Below, piece after piece: positions 34,619 through 44,760 of a DNA stretch of 64,000 nt; the stretch's first letter is position 1, and the number at the start of each line of letters is the position of its first letter. The position numbers and the translations under genes are program-made. This DNA comes from Athalassotoga sp964433875 (GTDB lineage Bacteria > Thermotogota > Thermotogae > Mesoaciditogales > Mesoaciditogaceae). The stretch spans positions 1 through 64,000 of the forward strand of contig CAYSSO010000003.1 of assembly GCA_964433875.1 (NCBI GenBank), in the 5' to 3' direction. Under the pieces are notes generated by a model. The model had not been told where the DNA came from. It did no database searches and saw only the letters and a list, made by a program, of their open reading frames with translations.

Positions 34619-34708
34619 GTGAACATAGTGGCAATATTTGCCTTTGTGATTTTGATAGTACTTGGCCTAACTGGCATACTGATTGCAAGAAAAGATTCTC
34701 ACAGGTAG
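34619..34708 (+). CDS. Predicted 29-residue single-span membrane peptide
   Basis: GTG start with GGGAGGCG 6 nt upstream. The product (M)NIVAIFAFVILIVLGLTGI... has one hydrophobic helix and a basic tail RKDSHR. It fills the gap between the PiT operon and the MutS-like gene and overlaps the latter tail-to-tail by 10 bp. No family recognised. The ribosome site and composition speak for a real small protein; length limits confidence. Confidence 0.5.
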   Translation: MNIVAIFAFVILIVLGLTGILIARKDSHR

Positions 34709-36181
34709 TCTTCCAGTTTTTTGAGGGCCGTGTCAGTTATCTCTGATGGAAAGCCAAAAATTGACGCTATCTTGATTGCATCTCCGTATTTGATGCTAAA
34801 ATCCTTCGTGAGATGATGATCTATTTTTGAGTTGATGTTTTTAACATTTATCTCGTCATCGAAATTTATCCTTCCTATCATGTATTTGGGACAATTTGTT
34901 TTTTCTATTACCCTTTTAAAATGCGTGATCATGATGGAAAGATGATTTCTTCGCGAAAGATATTCGGCAAGGGCCTGAGTGAGTGCTTCCCCTTCGTATG
35001 GATTTGTACCGGCACCAAACTCATCTATGAGTATAATTCCCTTTCCGCTCATCTTCAATACCTTCGAGACCTTTTCTATTTGGTTTGCAAAGGTAGAGAG
35101 ATCTGTATGGTCAGAAGAAATACCTATGTACCTTATCCAGTCAGTTTTCGGTAACTTTGCGTATTTCGCGGGGACCAAAAATCCGTAAGCGCCGAGAGCG
35201 CAGGAGAGCGCTATCGTTTTTAAAGTTGTTGTTTTACCTCCCATATTTGGGCCGAAGATGATCGTCAAGCCACAGGTAAAGGACCCATCGAGAGGCGTGT
35301 AGTTGGCAATATCCTTTGCGATTACTGGATGAAAGGCCCCCATGAGTTCAATATCGTCTCCAAAATGGGGAAATGTGTAGCCATCATTTATCGCCTTTAC
35401 CTTTGAAAAGGCGAGATCGAATTTGGTGATCTTTGATATCTCATCTTTGATATAAGGAATCCATCGCTTAATTTCGAGGGATAATCTTTTTACTTCTTTT
35501 TCTCTTTCGCCTTTTAATCTTTCTTCTAAATCTGACATCTCGTCTTGAATTGAGATCATTTCCTCAGTCGGCCTGACAACGAGCGTGTAGGTTTTTGATC
35601 CCTCTCTTTCTATCATGACAAGATTGGAATTTACGAGTGGAATCCCCTTTTCCTTTTCTATTACAAATCTTTTGTCATCGATTCTGATTCCAAACTTTTG
35701 CGCTATTAACCCCACCTGTTTCTTGTAAAGATCGTTTATTTTCTTTGCCAAATCCAGGTATCTTTTCTCCATTTCATCTATCAGAGAATTTTGCGGAGAA
35801 AAGGAAAAGGAGCCGCTCTTTTGGGGATCGAGCAAAGTCCACAGCATTTCAAAANNNNNNNNNNNNNNTTTTGAGCAATCTATGGTAATATACAAATCTT
35901 TTTATCTCGAATATGTCTATCTCGGTGCCAACATCATGTTCGATATTCGATATCGTAGCCTGGATCTCGTGAAAATCCTGTAAAATGTCCTCTATCCTCG
36001 TTCTGTTTTTTTCACATTCTCTCACCTTTGAAAGAAATGAAAAATGAGAAAAGATCTCCTCTTCTTTCAAAGGCGAGAGATTTGCGAAATCATGCTTTCC
36101 AAATACACTTACAGGTTTATAAAGATCTATGACTCTGTCAAAGAGGGAAAAATCTCTCGTGCTCTCATCTATGAATTCCAT
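34699..36181 (-). CDS. MutS-like ATPase without Smr domain, interrupted by an assembly gap
   Basis: About 490 residues. The C-terminal half is a MutS ATPase: Walker A GPNMGGKTTTLK, Walker B IILIDEFGAGTNPYEGEALT, and ITHFKRV. The N-terminal half holds the core/clamp helices. There is no MutS1 mismatch-binding domain and no MutS2 Smr nuclease. Short MutS-like proteins of this kind (KamB type) occur in amino-acid fermentation clusters. 14 Ns (35855-35868) break the frame; an intact frame needs 3k+1. The start overlaps the M32 gene by 17 bp. Confidence 0.82.
35855..35868. other. Assembly gap (14 N) inside the MutS-like gene
   Basis: Fourteen undetermined bases between ...YYHRLLK and FEMLWTLLDP. 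Fourteen does not preserve frame, so the length is a placeholder. Confidence 0.97.
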
Positions 36182-37664
36182 AGATCTTAGAAAACTTATC
36201 TTTTATGTAATTCATAAAATATTTGTAGTTCAATGGTTCACCGCTTACTCTTACGATCAAATCCTTCGGATCGTACATTGCACCAAATTTGTGTATCTTT
36301 TCCCTTTGCCATTCTCTTAAAGCCTTCAAATTCCCATTTGATATTTGAGATTCGAGATCGGGAATTTCTTTCTTTGCGGCAAAGAAAAATTGCGAAGCGT
36401 AAAGATTTCCGAGCATGTAGGACGGGAAGTATCCAAACTGGCCGCCAGACCAGTGGACATCTTGCAAAATGCCATGAGCATCGTCTGGTACCTCCACGTT
36501 TAGGTATTCTTTCATCTTTTGATTCCATATATCGGGCAGATCAGCGACTCTTATCCTGTCATTTATAAGAGCCTCTTCTATTTCGAACCTTACCATTATG
36601 TGAAGATTGTAAGTTACCTCATCGGCCTCTATCCTTATGAGAGAAGGTTCGGTAATGTTGATTGCCCTGTAAAATTCCTCTGGCGTGATTTTTTTAAAAT
36701 GTGGAAAGATTTCAGAGAGTTTTGGAAAGAAGAACTTCCAAAATTCATACGATCTACCTACAAGATTTTCCCATGTTCTTGATTGTGATTCGTGTATTCC
36801 CATTGAGGCTCCCGTGTGTACCGGCATCCATTTGTACTCTTCTGAAATACCCTGTTCATAGAGCGCATGGCCGCCTTCATGCATCGTAGAAAAGAGAGCA
36901 GATGTCATATCATCCAAATGGTAATTCGTCGTGATCCTTACATCTCCATTCCCGATGCCTGTGGTGAATGGATGGACCGTCTCATCTATGCGGCCGGATT
37001 GAAAATCGTATCCCATTGCCTCGAGCACCTCATGAGAAAGTTTTTCCTGAGAAGATTTGTCAAAGTTCCCCTTTAGAATGGAATCGTCAGGCCTTTTGCC
37101 GCGGGACAGTGCTTTTATAAATGGAACAAGTTCCGACTTAAGGCCTTCTATGATCTTTTTTATGTCTTCAAATGTCATCGAAGGCTCGTACCCCTCAAGA
37201 AGGGCGTCATATTTGTTTTTTTCATATCCATAATATTCGACAAATTCTTTTAGATATCCAACAATCTCTTCAAGATATGGGCGGAATTTGTTGAAATTCG
37301 ATTCGGCCTTTGCTTCCTGCCAAACACTTTCTCCTTTTGAACAGGCTATCGTGAATTTTTCAAATTTTTCAGGCGGGATCGAAGAAGCCCTCCTGTACTC
37401 TTTGGTCACAAGGTAAATATTTCTTCTGTCGACCTCATTCAATTTTTCATTAACGCGTGGCCTGTTAAAATATTCCACAAAAGCGGCCATCTTTGGAGAA
37501 GTTATCATCTCAAAGATAGTCCTTGCAAGTTTGCCGGCAACTTCTGCCCTGTCCATAGCCGCCTTTGGCGGCATTTTGGTTCTCATGTCCCATTCAACGA
37601 GGGCATAAGCGCTCGAATATTTCGCAATTTCGGCGTAATAACCGTAAAACTCTTTTATCTCCAT
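36165..37664 (-). CDS. M32-family metallocarboxypeptidase (Taq type)
   Basis: 499 residues, the normal length. Zinc site HEGGHALYEQG (HExxH) with the downstream Glu in GIHESQSRTWEN; the HPF motif (TVHPFTTGIGNGDVRITT) and DVHWSGGQFGYFPSY are also typical of M32. It removes C-terminal residues from short peptides in the cytoplasm. Directly abuts the amidohydrolase gene upstream and overlaps the MutS-like gene downstream. Confidence 0.95.
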   Translation of the reverse strand: MEIKEFYGYYAEIAKYSSAYALVEWDMRTKMPPKAAMDRAEVAGKLARTIFEMITSPKMAAFVEYFNRPRVNEKLNEVDRRNIYLVTKEYRRASSIPPEKFEKFTIACSKGESVWQEAKAESNFNKFRPYLEEIVGYLKEFVEYYGYEKNKYDALLEGYEPSMTFEDIKKIIEGLKSELVPFIKALSRGKRPDDSILKGNFDKSSQEKLSHEVLEAMGYDFQSGRIDETVHPFTTGIGNGDVRITTNYHLDDMTSALFSTMHEGGHALYEQGISEEYKWMPVHTGASMGIHESQSRTWENLVGRSYEFWKFFFPKLSEIFPHFKKITPEEFYRAINITEPSLIRIEADEVTYNLHIMVRFEIEEALINDRIRVADLPDIWNQKMKEYLNVEVPDDAHGILQDVHWSGGQFGYFPSYMLGNLYASQFFFAAKKEIPDLESQISNGNLKALREWQREKIHKFGAMYDPKDLIVRVSGEPLNYKYFMNYIKDKFSKIYGIHR

Positions 37665-39017
37665 TTAGATCCTCCCCTTGATCAATTTTCGAGAGATCTC
37701 ATTTTGTCTCTTGATGAGGTAATCGATGTCCGGAACGTTAAGATGACCGTCTTTGACGACGAATTTGCCATTCACCATGTTAAAGTCAACAGACTTTGCG
37801 TCGCACATGATGATGGCAGAGATCGGATCATCAAGGCCACCGGCAAATTCAATCCTTCCCATATCAAAGGCTATTAAATCGGCAGCCTTTCCCGCCTCTA
37901 TTGAACCTATGTAATCGTCCATTCTCAAAACTCTTGCCCCACCCATCGATGCGATTTCGAGTGCCTTTTTCGGGCTCATTGCGTCTGCACCGTACTTTAC
38001 CCTTTGCAAAAGCATGGCATTTCTTGCCTCGAGTATCATGTTAGACGTATCATTTGAAGCGCTTCCATCTATTCCAAGGGATATTCTGAGCCCTTCCATC
38101 TTTGAGATTGGCGCTATTCCGGATCCAAGTCTCATATTCGAGGAAGGACAGTGAGAGATGCCGACATCGTTTTTGCGCATTTTCTCTATATCATTTTCAT
38201 TTACGTGAACGGTGTGGGCAAACCATACTCTCGAATTTAACCATCCAATTTTTTCCATGTAATCAACTGGCCTAAGTCCAAAGTTGTCGATGCAGAATTT
38301 TTCTTCATCCTCTGTCTCGGCAAGGTGCGTGTGGATAAGCACATCATGCTTTTGAGCAAATTCGAGTGTCTTTACCATAAGAGATTCGGTAACCGAAAAT
38401 GGAGAGCAAGGAGCGAGGGCGACTCTCACCATGGCGTATCGGGATCTATCGTGGTATTTTGATACGGTTCTTTCATATTCTGAAAGTATCTCATCTTCAC
38501 TTTGGACGACAGAATCCGGAGGAAGCCCCCCATCTTTTTTTGACATCGACATGGCACCGCGCGTCGGATGAAATCTGAGGCCGACGTGCGATACACCCTT
38601 TATTTCTTCATCGAAGATCGAATTTTTATTTTTAGGATAAAGGTATAGCATATCGCTCGAGGTTGTAACCCCGCTTAAGGCCATCTCCGATGCGGCAATA
38701 GCGGCGCTTACGTATGACGCCTCTTCGTCTATGTTTTTCCATATCTCGTAAAGGGCGACAAGCCAGTCAAAAAGTTTGGCGCTCTGGACGGATTTAACAT
38801 TTCGAGTGAGTGTCTGGTAAAGATGATGATGCGTGTTAACAAAACCGGGAAGAATGATTTTGTTTGAGCAATCTATCGTCTCATCGAATTTTCCCTCGGG
38901 TTTTGTCTTTCCAACGTAGGTAATCAGATTTTCATCTATGGCTATATACCCATTTTCGATCTGGCCGACCTTTGAAAAGGTCTCCATCGCGCCTATACGA
39001 CTTAGAAGGTATTTCAA
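37665..39017 (-). CDS. Amidohydrolase, 8-oxoguanine deaminase-like
   Basis: 450 residues. Metal ligands in GFVNTHHHLYQTLTRN, the His of IHTHLAETEDEE, FAHTVH, and Asp in LGIDGSASND. The sequence around LFDWLVALYEIWKNIDEEASYVSA and GVTTSSDMLYLYP resembles 8-oxoguanine deaminases more than guanine deaminase or SsnA. It would turn 8-oxoguanine into urate. Adenine deaminase and a molybdenum hydroxylase in the same operon support a purine substrate. Overlaps the PLP enzyme gene by 4 bp. Confidence 0.82.
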   Translation of the reverse strand: MKYLLSRIGAMETFSKVGQIENGYIAIDENLITYVGKTKPEGKFDETIDCSNKIILPGFVNTHHHLYQTLTRNVKSVQSAKLFDWLVALYEIWKNIDEEASYVSAAIAASEMALSGVTTSSDMLYLYPKNKNSIFDEEIKGVSHVGLRFHPTRGAMSMSKKDGGLPPDSVVQSEDEILSEYERTVSKYHDRSRYAMVRVALAPCSPFSVTESLMVKTLEFAQKHDVLIHTHLAETEDEEKFCIDNFGLRPVDYMEKIGWLNSRVWFAHTVHVNENDIEKMRKNDVGISHCPSSNMRLGSGIAPISKMEGLRISLGIDGSASNDTSNMILEARNAMLLQRVKYGADAMSPKKALEIASMGGARVLRMDDYIGSIEAGKAADLIAFDMGRIEFAGGLDDPISAIIMCDAKSVDFNMVNGKFVVKDGHLNVPDIDYLIKRQNEISRKLIKGRI

Positions 39018-40388
39018 TCATATCCCTCCTTCTTTCTGTAATCGTAGATGAGTCTGTCTGTTTCTTTAACTATGGCCTGTTGTTTTTCCCAGTAGGAGGG
39101 GTTCATCTGTTCGTTAAGTTCTTCAACGCTTTTTCCTTGCTGTTCTACCCATGTGTAGTACTTGAGATTGTGCCATCTTCTTCTATTCTCAATCGTTCCC
39201 TCAAAGAACCAGTCGGTCTTTACGCCCATGAAAATGGAATTAAACCTCGATTTTGCCTCGGACAGATCCATCTTTCCGAATTGTCTGTCGAGATCGGCCA
39301 TAACTGAATGGTACCTGCTTATCGTGTCGGTCGCTATCGTTATGATGTTATCATTGGGGCCAAATTTGTACTGCTTTGCTACCTTTATCGCGCCCAACAC
39401 ATTTGCGACGCCCGATATTCCAAAGATCGTCGAAATTTCATCTATAGCCTTTGGATCGATAAAATCTTTGAGAAATCTTTTTCCCACCTCGTCTGTTAGA
39501 AGTTGAAGGCCCTTTTTTGACTCCATATCATCGACTGCGACCACCGCGTCTGAATTCATAACGTTGTGAATCCAGGTAACATGTTTGTCTCCTATGCCCT
39601 GAATGTCGTGTGATCCATATCCATTCATCGAGATCGTCGGACACTGTATTGGTTCAAGCGTTACGACCTTTGCGTCGCCAAAGACCTGCTTTACCCTGTC
39701 TCCGCACGCTATAGTCCCTGCCGATCCAACGCCCGAGACCACGGCGGCTATTCTACCATTTCCTATCTTTTCATTCTGGACGAGTTCAATCATGGTATTG
39801 CCTGTTACGTAGTAGTGAAATCTGTAATTGCCAAATTCGCTGAACTGGTTTAGTATTCTCACTTTTTCAGGGTTCTGAGACCATATCTCCTTCGATTTGT
39901 CGTAAATTTCTTTGACATTTGACTCGGATCCCGGCGTGGCGATAACCCTTGCGCCGTAAGAGTTTATGATGTCAAATCTTTCTTTGCTCATGCCCTCCGG
40001 CAAGATAACTATCGTATCGAATTTCATCCTGCACCCAACCCAGGCACCGCCTATTCCGTAATTTCCGGTAGATGGCCAAATAAGCGTGTGATATGAAGGA
40101 TCTACTTCATTCCTTATTACCTTCTCAACGAGTATCGAATAAGTTGCGCCAACTTTGTGACTGCCGGTTGGAAAATCACGGCCATGCGTCTACGCCTGTT
40201 AATTTTTTTGGGAGAACAACGTATTTTATTTTATTGTCTGGACCTCGCCATGTTATGTTGAAAAAGTTTATCGGATCTAAAGGATCTTCTTTCATCTTTT
40301 CGAGGGCAATCTTTCTTATCTTTGGGTCGATCTTATCGGGATGAAGCATCTCTTCAAAGGTTGGACCTATAATCTTTTTTGAATTCAT
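39014..40388 (-). CDS. PLP-dependent fold-type II enzyme (cysteine/threonine-synthase-like), frame broken
   Basis: Two frames form one gene: 40388-40186 gives MNSKKIIGPTFEEMLHPDKI...KKLTGVDAW, and the other frame continues RDFPTGSHKVGATYS (PLP Lys), WPSTGNYGIGGAWVG, VVSGVGSAGTIACGD to 39014. The shift near 40186 needs two added bases or one removed, so several residues may be missing there. AAAGGAGGAAATT precedes the ATG. Relatives are usually labelled PLP-dependent protein, beta subunit. A lyase or synthase reaction on an amino acid is expected; substrate unknown. Overlaps the xdh gene by 35 bp. Confidence 0.8.
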
Positions 40389-42687
40389 AATTTCCTCCTT
40401 TTTCTATGAGATCAAGGACATATTCCTGGGTCGCCGGTATTTTCTTTACCCTTATTCCTATGGCGTTTGATATCCCATTCGCTATTGCCGCAGGGGCGGG
40501 CATTAAAGAAGGCTCTCCTATACCTTTGGCGCCGAAAGGCCCCTCTGAAAATTCATCTTCGACAAAATCTATTTTTATATTTTGCGGGATATCGTTTATA
40601 GTTGGAATTATGTAAGTGTTGAAATTGTCTGTCAAAATTCTTCCGTCTTTCATCTTTATTTCTTCGTAAATCGCGTATCCCATCCCCTGAACAAAGCCTC
40701 CTTCAACCTGTCCGGTAAGTCCGACCGGATTCAGCGCTCTTCCAACATCGTGTGAAGTAAAAACATCCACTACCTTGGACTTCCCGGTCAATATATCAAC
40801 CTCTACGACCACTATCTGTGTAGCGTATGAGTAAGTAAGGTAAGCCTCTCCGAGGCCGGTCTTGGGATCCCAGTTTAACTTTGGCGATTTAAACCATCCA
40901 TTCGCTATTAGTTCTACGTTGGAAGAATAACAGTGCTTTGCCAGATCATCAAAACTCATCATTTCTTTTCCGCCTTTGACCACACCTGAACTTATAACCA
41001 CCTCCTCTTTTTCCACATTTTTGATCCTTGAAAAGGTTGAGATCATTCTTTCCTTTATCTTTTCACATGCCTCTTTTACGGCATTTCCGCTAAAAAGCGT
41101 TGCGCGCGATGCCACCGTAGGGCCACTGTCCTGAACGTAAGAAGTATCGGCATTTTCAACTCTTACCTTTTCTAATACCTGTCCAAGCGTTTCTGACACG
41201 ATCATCGCAAGGACTGTTTTCATGCCCTGTCCCATCTCTGTGTTTCCAACATGGACTGTAACGCTTCCATCTCTGTGAACCTGAACAAGCGCACCGGCTG
41301 CATCGAGTGCCTGACCGGCCGCACCGAGCGCTACGCCGTAAATTATGTGAGAGACACCTATGCCTCTTTTTTTGAATCTATTTTTTGAATTGAAATCGTA
41401 GACAGATCTCTTCAAATTTTCGTAGTTGGAGATCTTTACCACATTTGTTATGGTTGAGATGGCTCCAACGGATTCTGTCAAAAGGTGATCTGTCGCTGTA
41501 CGGCTTCCCACTCTAAGGGCATTTTTAAGCCTTATGTCTACCGGATCCATCTTGAGTTTTAAAGCGGCCTCATCCATCACCGATTCAATCGCAAAAAGCA
41601 CCTGAGGACTTCCAAATCCTCTGAAAGCGCCACACGGCACTTTGTTCGTGTAGACTCCATCTATATCTACCTTGACATTTGGCACATCGTAAGCACCCGC
41701 CGCGTGGACAAGGCTTCTGTACATGACTATTGGAGAAAGCGTTGCGTACGCACCCATATCCATGTGGGCGTTAACCTCTATCGCGATGAGTTTTCCGTCA
41801 TTTTTGAAGCCCACTTTGTAATGCGATTTTATAGGATGTCTTTTGCTTGTGAACTGGATATCTACCTCTCTCGAATAAGAAAGTAAAACCGGTCTTTTTG
41901 TGTGATAAGCAAGCAGAGCGCACTGGGCGGCGACATAGGATGGCACATCTTCTTTTCCTCCAAAAGCACCTCCGGTGTCTGCCTGAACTATTTTGACGCT
42001 ATTTTGAGGAATTCCGAGCACTCTCGAGACCGCATTTTGAACGTAATAAGGACATTGCATCGAGCCGTATATCGTCATGCCATTTGAGTCGGGGACTGCA
42101 AATATCCCTTGTGTTTCGAGATAAGCATGTTCTTGATAATCTGCAAAGAAATCATCTTCAATTACCAGATCGGCATAGGCAAAGCCTTTCTCTACATCTC
42201 CCTTTCTTATTCTTTTTGAAGTAAGGATATTTCCATTTTCGTGAACCTTTATCTCATTTTTTAGAGATTCTTCTATTGAAAGGACGGCTGGCAATTCTTC
42301 GTATTCCACCTCTACAAGGCCTGAAGCAATATTGGCTATCTTTTGGCTCTCGGCCGCAACAACGGCCACGACATCTCCGTAATACTTTGCCTCTCCTCCT
42401 ACAGGCACAAGGCACGGCATGTCTTCAACGACTTCTCCAAGTTGGTTTTCTCCCGGAATATCTGAATAGGTCAGAACCGCCTTTACACCTTTTAATTCTT
42501 TTGCTTTACCTGTGTCTATGCCCTTTATGAGGGCTCTTGCATGTTTTGAAAAAACGATCGCACCGTAGAGCATATCTTTGAATTCGTAATCTGCGACGAA
42601 TTTATTTGTACCCTTGACTTTTTCAATGGCGTCCACCCTTTTTATTTTTTTGCCTATGATATTCGTGGTGACATTTTCAACCTTCAC
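40354..42687 (-). CDS. Xanthine dehydrogenase family molybdopterin-binding subunit
   Basis: 777 residues. Aldehyde oxidase/xanthine dehydrogenase large subunit: GGAFGGKED, PCGAFRGFGSPQ, GNTEMGQGMKT and the catalytic Glu in GAKGIGEPSLMPAPAAIANG. It hydroxylates purines or other heterocycles at the Mo centre. The FAD and [2Fe-2S] subunits it should need are not encoded next to it. GGGGGTGAT precedes the ATG. It lies 12 bp after adenine deaminase, so hypoxanthine or xanthine is a plausible substrate. Confidence 0.9.
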   Translation of the reverse strand: MKVENVTTNIIGKKIKRVDAIEKVKGTNKFVADYEFKDMLYGAIVFSKHARALIKGIDTGKAKELKGVKAVLTYSDIPGENQLGEVVEDMPCLVPVGGEAKYYGDVVAVVAAESQKIANIASGLVEVEYEELPAVLSIEESLKNEIKVHENGNILTSKRIRKGDVEKGFAYADLVIEDDFFADYQEHAYLETQGIFAVPDSNGMTIYGSMQCPYYVQNAVSRVLGIPQNSVKIVQADTGGAFGGKEDVPSYVAAQCALLAYHTKRPVLLSYSREVDIQFTSKRHPIKSHYKVGFKNDGKLIAIEVNAHMDMGAYATLSPIVMYRSLVHAAGAYDVPNVKVDIDGVYTNKVPCGAFRGFGSPQVLFAIESVMDEAALKLKMDPVDIRLKNALRVGSRTATDHLLTESVGAISTITNVVKISNYENLKRSVYDFNSKNRFKKRGIGVSHIIYGVALGAAGQALDAAGALVQVHRDGSVTVHVGNTEMGQGMKTVLAMIVSETLGQVLEKVRVENADTSYVQDSGPTVASRATLFSGNAVKEACEKIKERMISTFSRIKNVEKEEVVISSGVVKGGKEMMSFDDLAKHCYSSNVELIANGWFKSPKLNWDPKTGLGEAYLTYSYATQIVVVEVDILTGKSKVVDVFTSHDVGRALNPVGLTGQVEGGFVQGMGYAIYEEIKMKDGRILTDNFNTYIIPTINDIPQNIKIDFVEDEFSEGPFGAKGIGEPSLMPAPAAIANGISNAIGIRVKKIPATQEYVLDLIEKGGNYEFKKDYRSNL

Positions 42688-42699
42688 AGAATCACCCCC

Positions 42700-44409
42700 T
42701 CAAATTCCAACATCGATAAATGTGCCCCTTGTGACGTCGACAAGTCCAAGATTCGTTATCCTTATCTTTGGAATGACCGCAAGTTGAACAAAAGAAAGTA
42801 CCATGAACGGATCATTTATTATACACCCAAAATCTCTTGCTATGTGCTTCAATTCTTTTATCTTTTCAACGACCTTCTCCATAGGAAGTTCAGACATAAG
42901 GCCACCTATCGAAAGGGGAAGTTCGGCGACTACTTTTCCATCATTTACGATGACGATTCCGCCCTTTAGTCTCAAAATCTCATTTACCGCCACTACCATA
43001 TCCGTGTCATTCGTTCCAATGACTGAGATGTTATGGGAATCATGACCAACTGAGGTTGCTATCGATCCCTTCTTTAATCCGAATCCTGTTATCGCGCCAG
43101 AGAATATGGATTTTACCGAATATCTCGACACGACTGAGATCTTGATCAAATCGCTTTTTAAATTCGGCACCTTCGACGGAGGTATATCGAAGATCTCCTC
43201 TTCGGTGTATATGCTATCGTTGAAGACCCGGATGGCCCTCGTTTTTTTGCCGTCTGACAGAATCTTTAAATCATTTGGATCTATAAATGAGACTCTGAAA
43301 TTCCCTTCCATTTTTCGCTGGACTTTATTTCCTGTGATTTCGATCTGTAATTTGCCATCCTGCGCGACGATCTTTGAGTCCTTTATAACTATCTTTGGAA
43401 AGAATTTTTCGAGTGATTCCGTCACAACCATGTCGGCCTTGTAAGAGGGGGCAATCGCCCCCATACTTCTCAGGCCGTAAAACTGGGCAGAATTTATCGT
43501 TGCCATCCTTATAGCGATTATCGGATCGATGCCCTTTTCTATGGAGCGCCTTACCATGTTGTCTATGTGGCCATCCCTTTCTATGTCATCTGGATGACGA
43601 TCGTCTGTGCAAAAAGAGAAGAACCTCTCATTGTAAGGGGTGACCGCGCCTATGAGATCGTCCAAATTTCTCGCGACACTTCCCTCTCTTATCAGAACCT
43701 GCATACCGCGCGAAACCTTTTCAATCGCTTCTTTTTGTGTAGAACATTCGTGATCCGATCTTATAAAGGCTGAAATGTAGGCATTCAAAGGCTTACCGGT
43801 CAGGCCCGGAGCATGACCGTCTATCTTTTTGTAAAGATGTCTTGTTATCTCTATCTTTGTCATGAGATCTCTATCCGTATTTATGATGCCCGGATAATTC
43901 ATAACCTCTCCAAGTCCAAGGACTCTCGGGTATTTAGTTATCAATCCTATTGTGTCGGTGGCATCTACCGTTGCTCCATTTGTTTCCATATTGGTGGCTG
44001 GAACGCAGGATGGTATCATCATGTAGATGTTAAGCGGGATTCCTTCTGTGTACTGAAGCATGTATTCTATTCCTTCCGTACCAAGAACATTTGCTATCTC
44101 GTGTGGATCTGCGATTATAGTCGTTGTACCTCTCGGCAGTATAGAACGTGCAAACTCAACTGGATCTACCATCGAACTTTCAATATGGACATGGGCGTCT
44201 ATCAAGCCGGGTACTACGTAATTTCCGCCGAGATCTATTATCTCTTTTGCCTTGGTGTAATCTCCTATACCGGCTATTCTTTTTCTAAAGAGCGCTATAT
44301 TCCCCTCTTCTATTTTTCCGGTGAAAACGTTGACTATTTTGCAGTTTTTAAGGATCAGATCGGCAGGCACACTTCCCAAAGAGACTGGAATTATATTTTC
44401 GATCTTCAT
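42700..44409 (-). CDS. ade: Adenine deaminase
   Basis: 569 residues, normal length. HVHIESSMVDPVEFARSILPRGTTTIIADPHEIANVLG is the family's metal site; TDDRHPDDIERDGHIDNMVRR and SVGHDSHNISVIG follow. It deaminates adenine to hypoxanthine. The start overlaps the thioesterase gene by 4 bp. With the molybdenum hydroxylase it would make adenine into xanthine or urate. Confidence 0.96.
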   Translation of the reverse strand: MKIENIIPVSLGSVPADLILKNCKIVNVFTGKIEEGNIALFRKRIAGIGDYTKAKEIIDLGGNYVVPGLIDAHVHIESSMVDPVEFARSILPRGTTTIIADPHEIANVLGTEGIEYMLQYTEGIPLNIYMMIPSCVPATNMETNGATVDATDTIGLITKYPRVLGLGEVMNYPGIINTDRDLMTKIEITRHLYKKIDGHAPGLTGKPLNAYISAFIRSDHECSTQKEAIEKVSRGMQVLIREGSVARNLDDLIGAVTPYNERFFSFCTDDRHPDDIERDGHIDNMVRRSIEKGIDPIIAIRMATINSAQFYGLRSMGAIAPSYKADMVVTESLEKFFPKIVIKDSKIVAQDGKLQIEITGNKVQRKMEGNFRVSFIDPNDLKILSDGKKTRAIRVFNDSIYTEEEIFDIPPSKVPNLKSDLIKISVVSRYSVKSIFSGAITGFGLKKGSIATSVGHDSHNISVIGTNDTDMVVAVNEILRLKGGIVIVNDGKVVAELPLSIGGLMSELPMEKVVEKIKELKHIARDFGCIINDPFMVLSFVQLAVIPKIRITNLGLVDVTRGTFIDVGI

Positions 44410-44759
44410 TTTTTAAATTTCTCCCTTTTAACCGCAACCCTTACATGATCTGCCTTTGCTATGAGTTTATCTCCGGATTTTACCTCGATTTTGAACACGA
44501 ATTTTCTTTCTGTTCTATCTACAAGCCTTGCCCTTATTTCCACTTTCTCTCCCGTCCATGCCGGTGCAAGATGATCAAGGGTTACATGGGCCCCAACCGT
44601 TATCTCATCATCATTTAAAAATCTCTCGGCAAGTTCGGTGGCCGTTTCTTCCATCCACGCGAGAACAGTTGGAGTCGACAGCACGTCAGCGTTGCCACTT
44701 CTTAGGTTAGACGCCAAATTGGAATCTGTTACCACCTTTTCCTTTATCATCTCTTCCAT
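44406..44759 (-). CDS. Hotdog-fold thioesterase (FlK-like)
   Basis: 117 residues. One hotdog domain; LSTPTVLAWMEETATELAERF followed by GAHVTLDHLAPAWTGEKVEI resembles the fluoroacetyl-CoA thioesterase group, with conserved Thr, Glu and His positions. Probably hydrolyses a small acyl-CoA; which one is unknown. One base separates it from degV, and it overlaps ade. Confidence 0.85.
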   Translation of the reverse strand: MEEMIKEKVVTDSNLASNLRSGNADVLSTPTVLAWMEETATELAERFLNDDEITVGAHVTLDHLAPAWTGEKVEIRARLVDRTERKFVFKIEVKSGDKLIAKADHVRVAVKREKFKK

Positions 44760-44760
44760 C

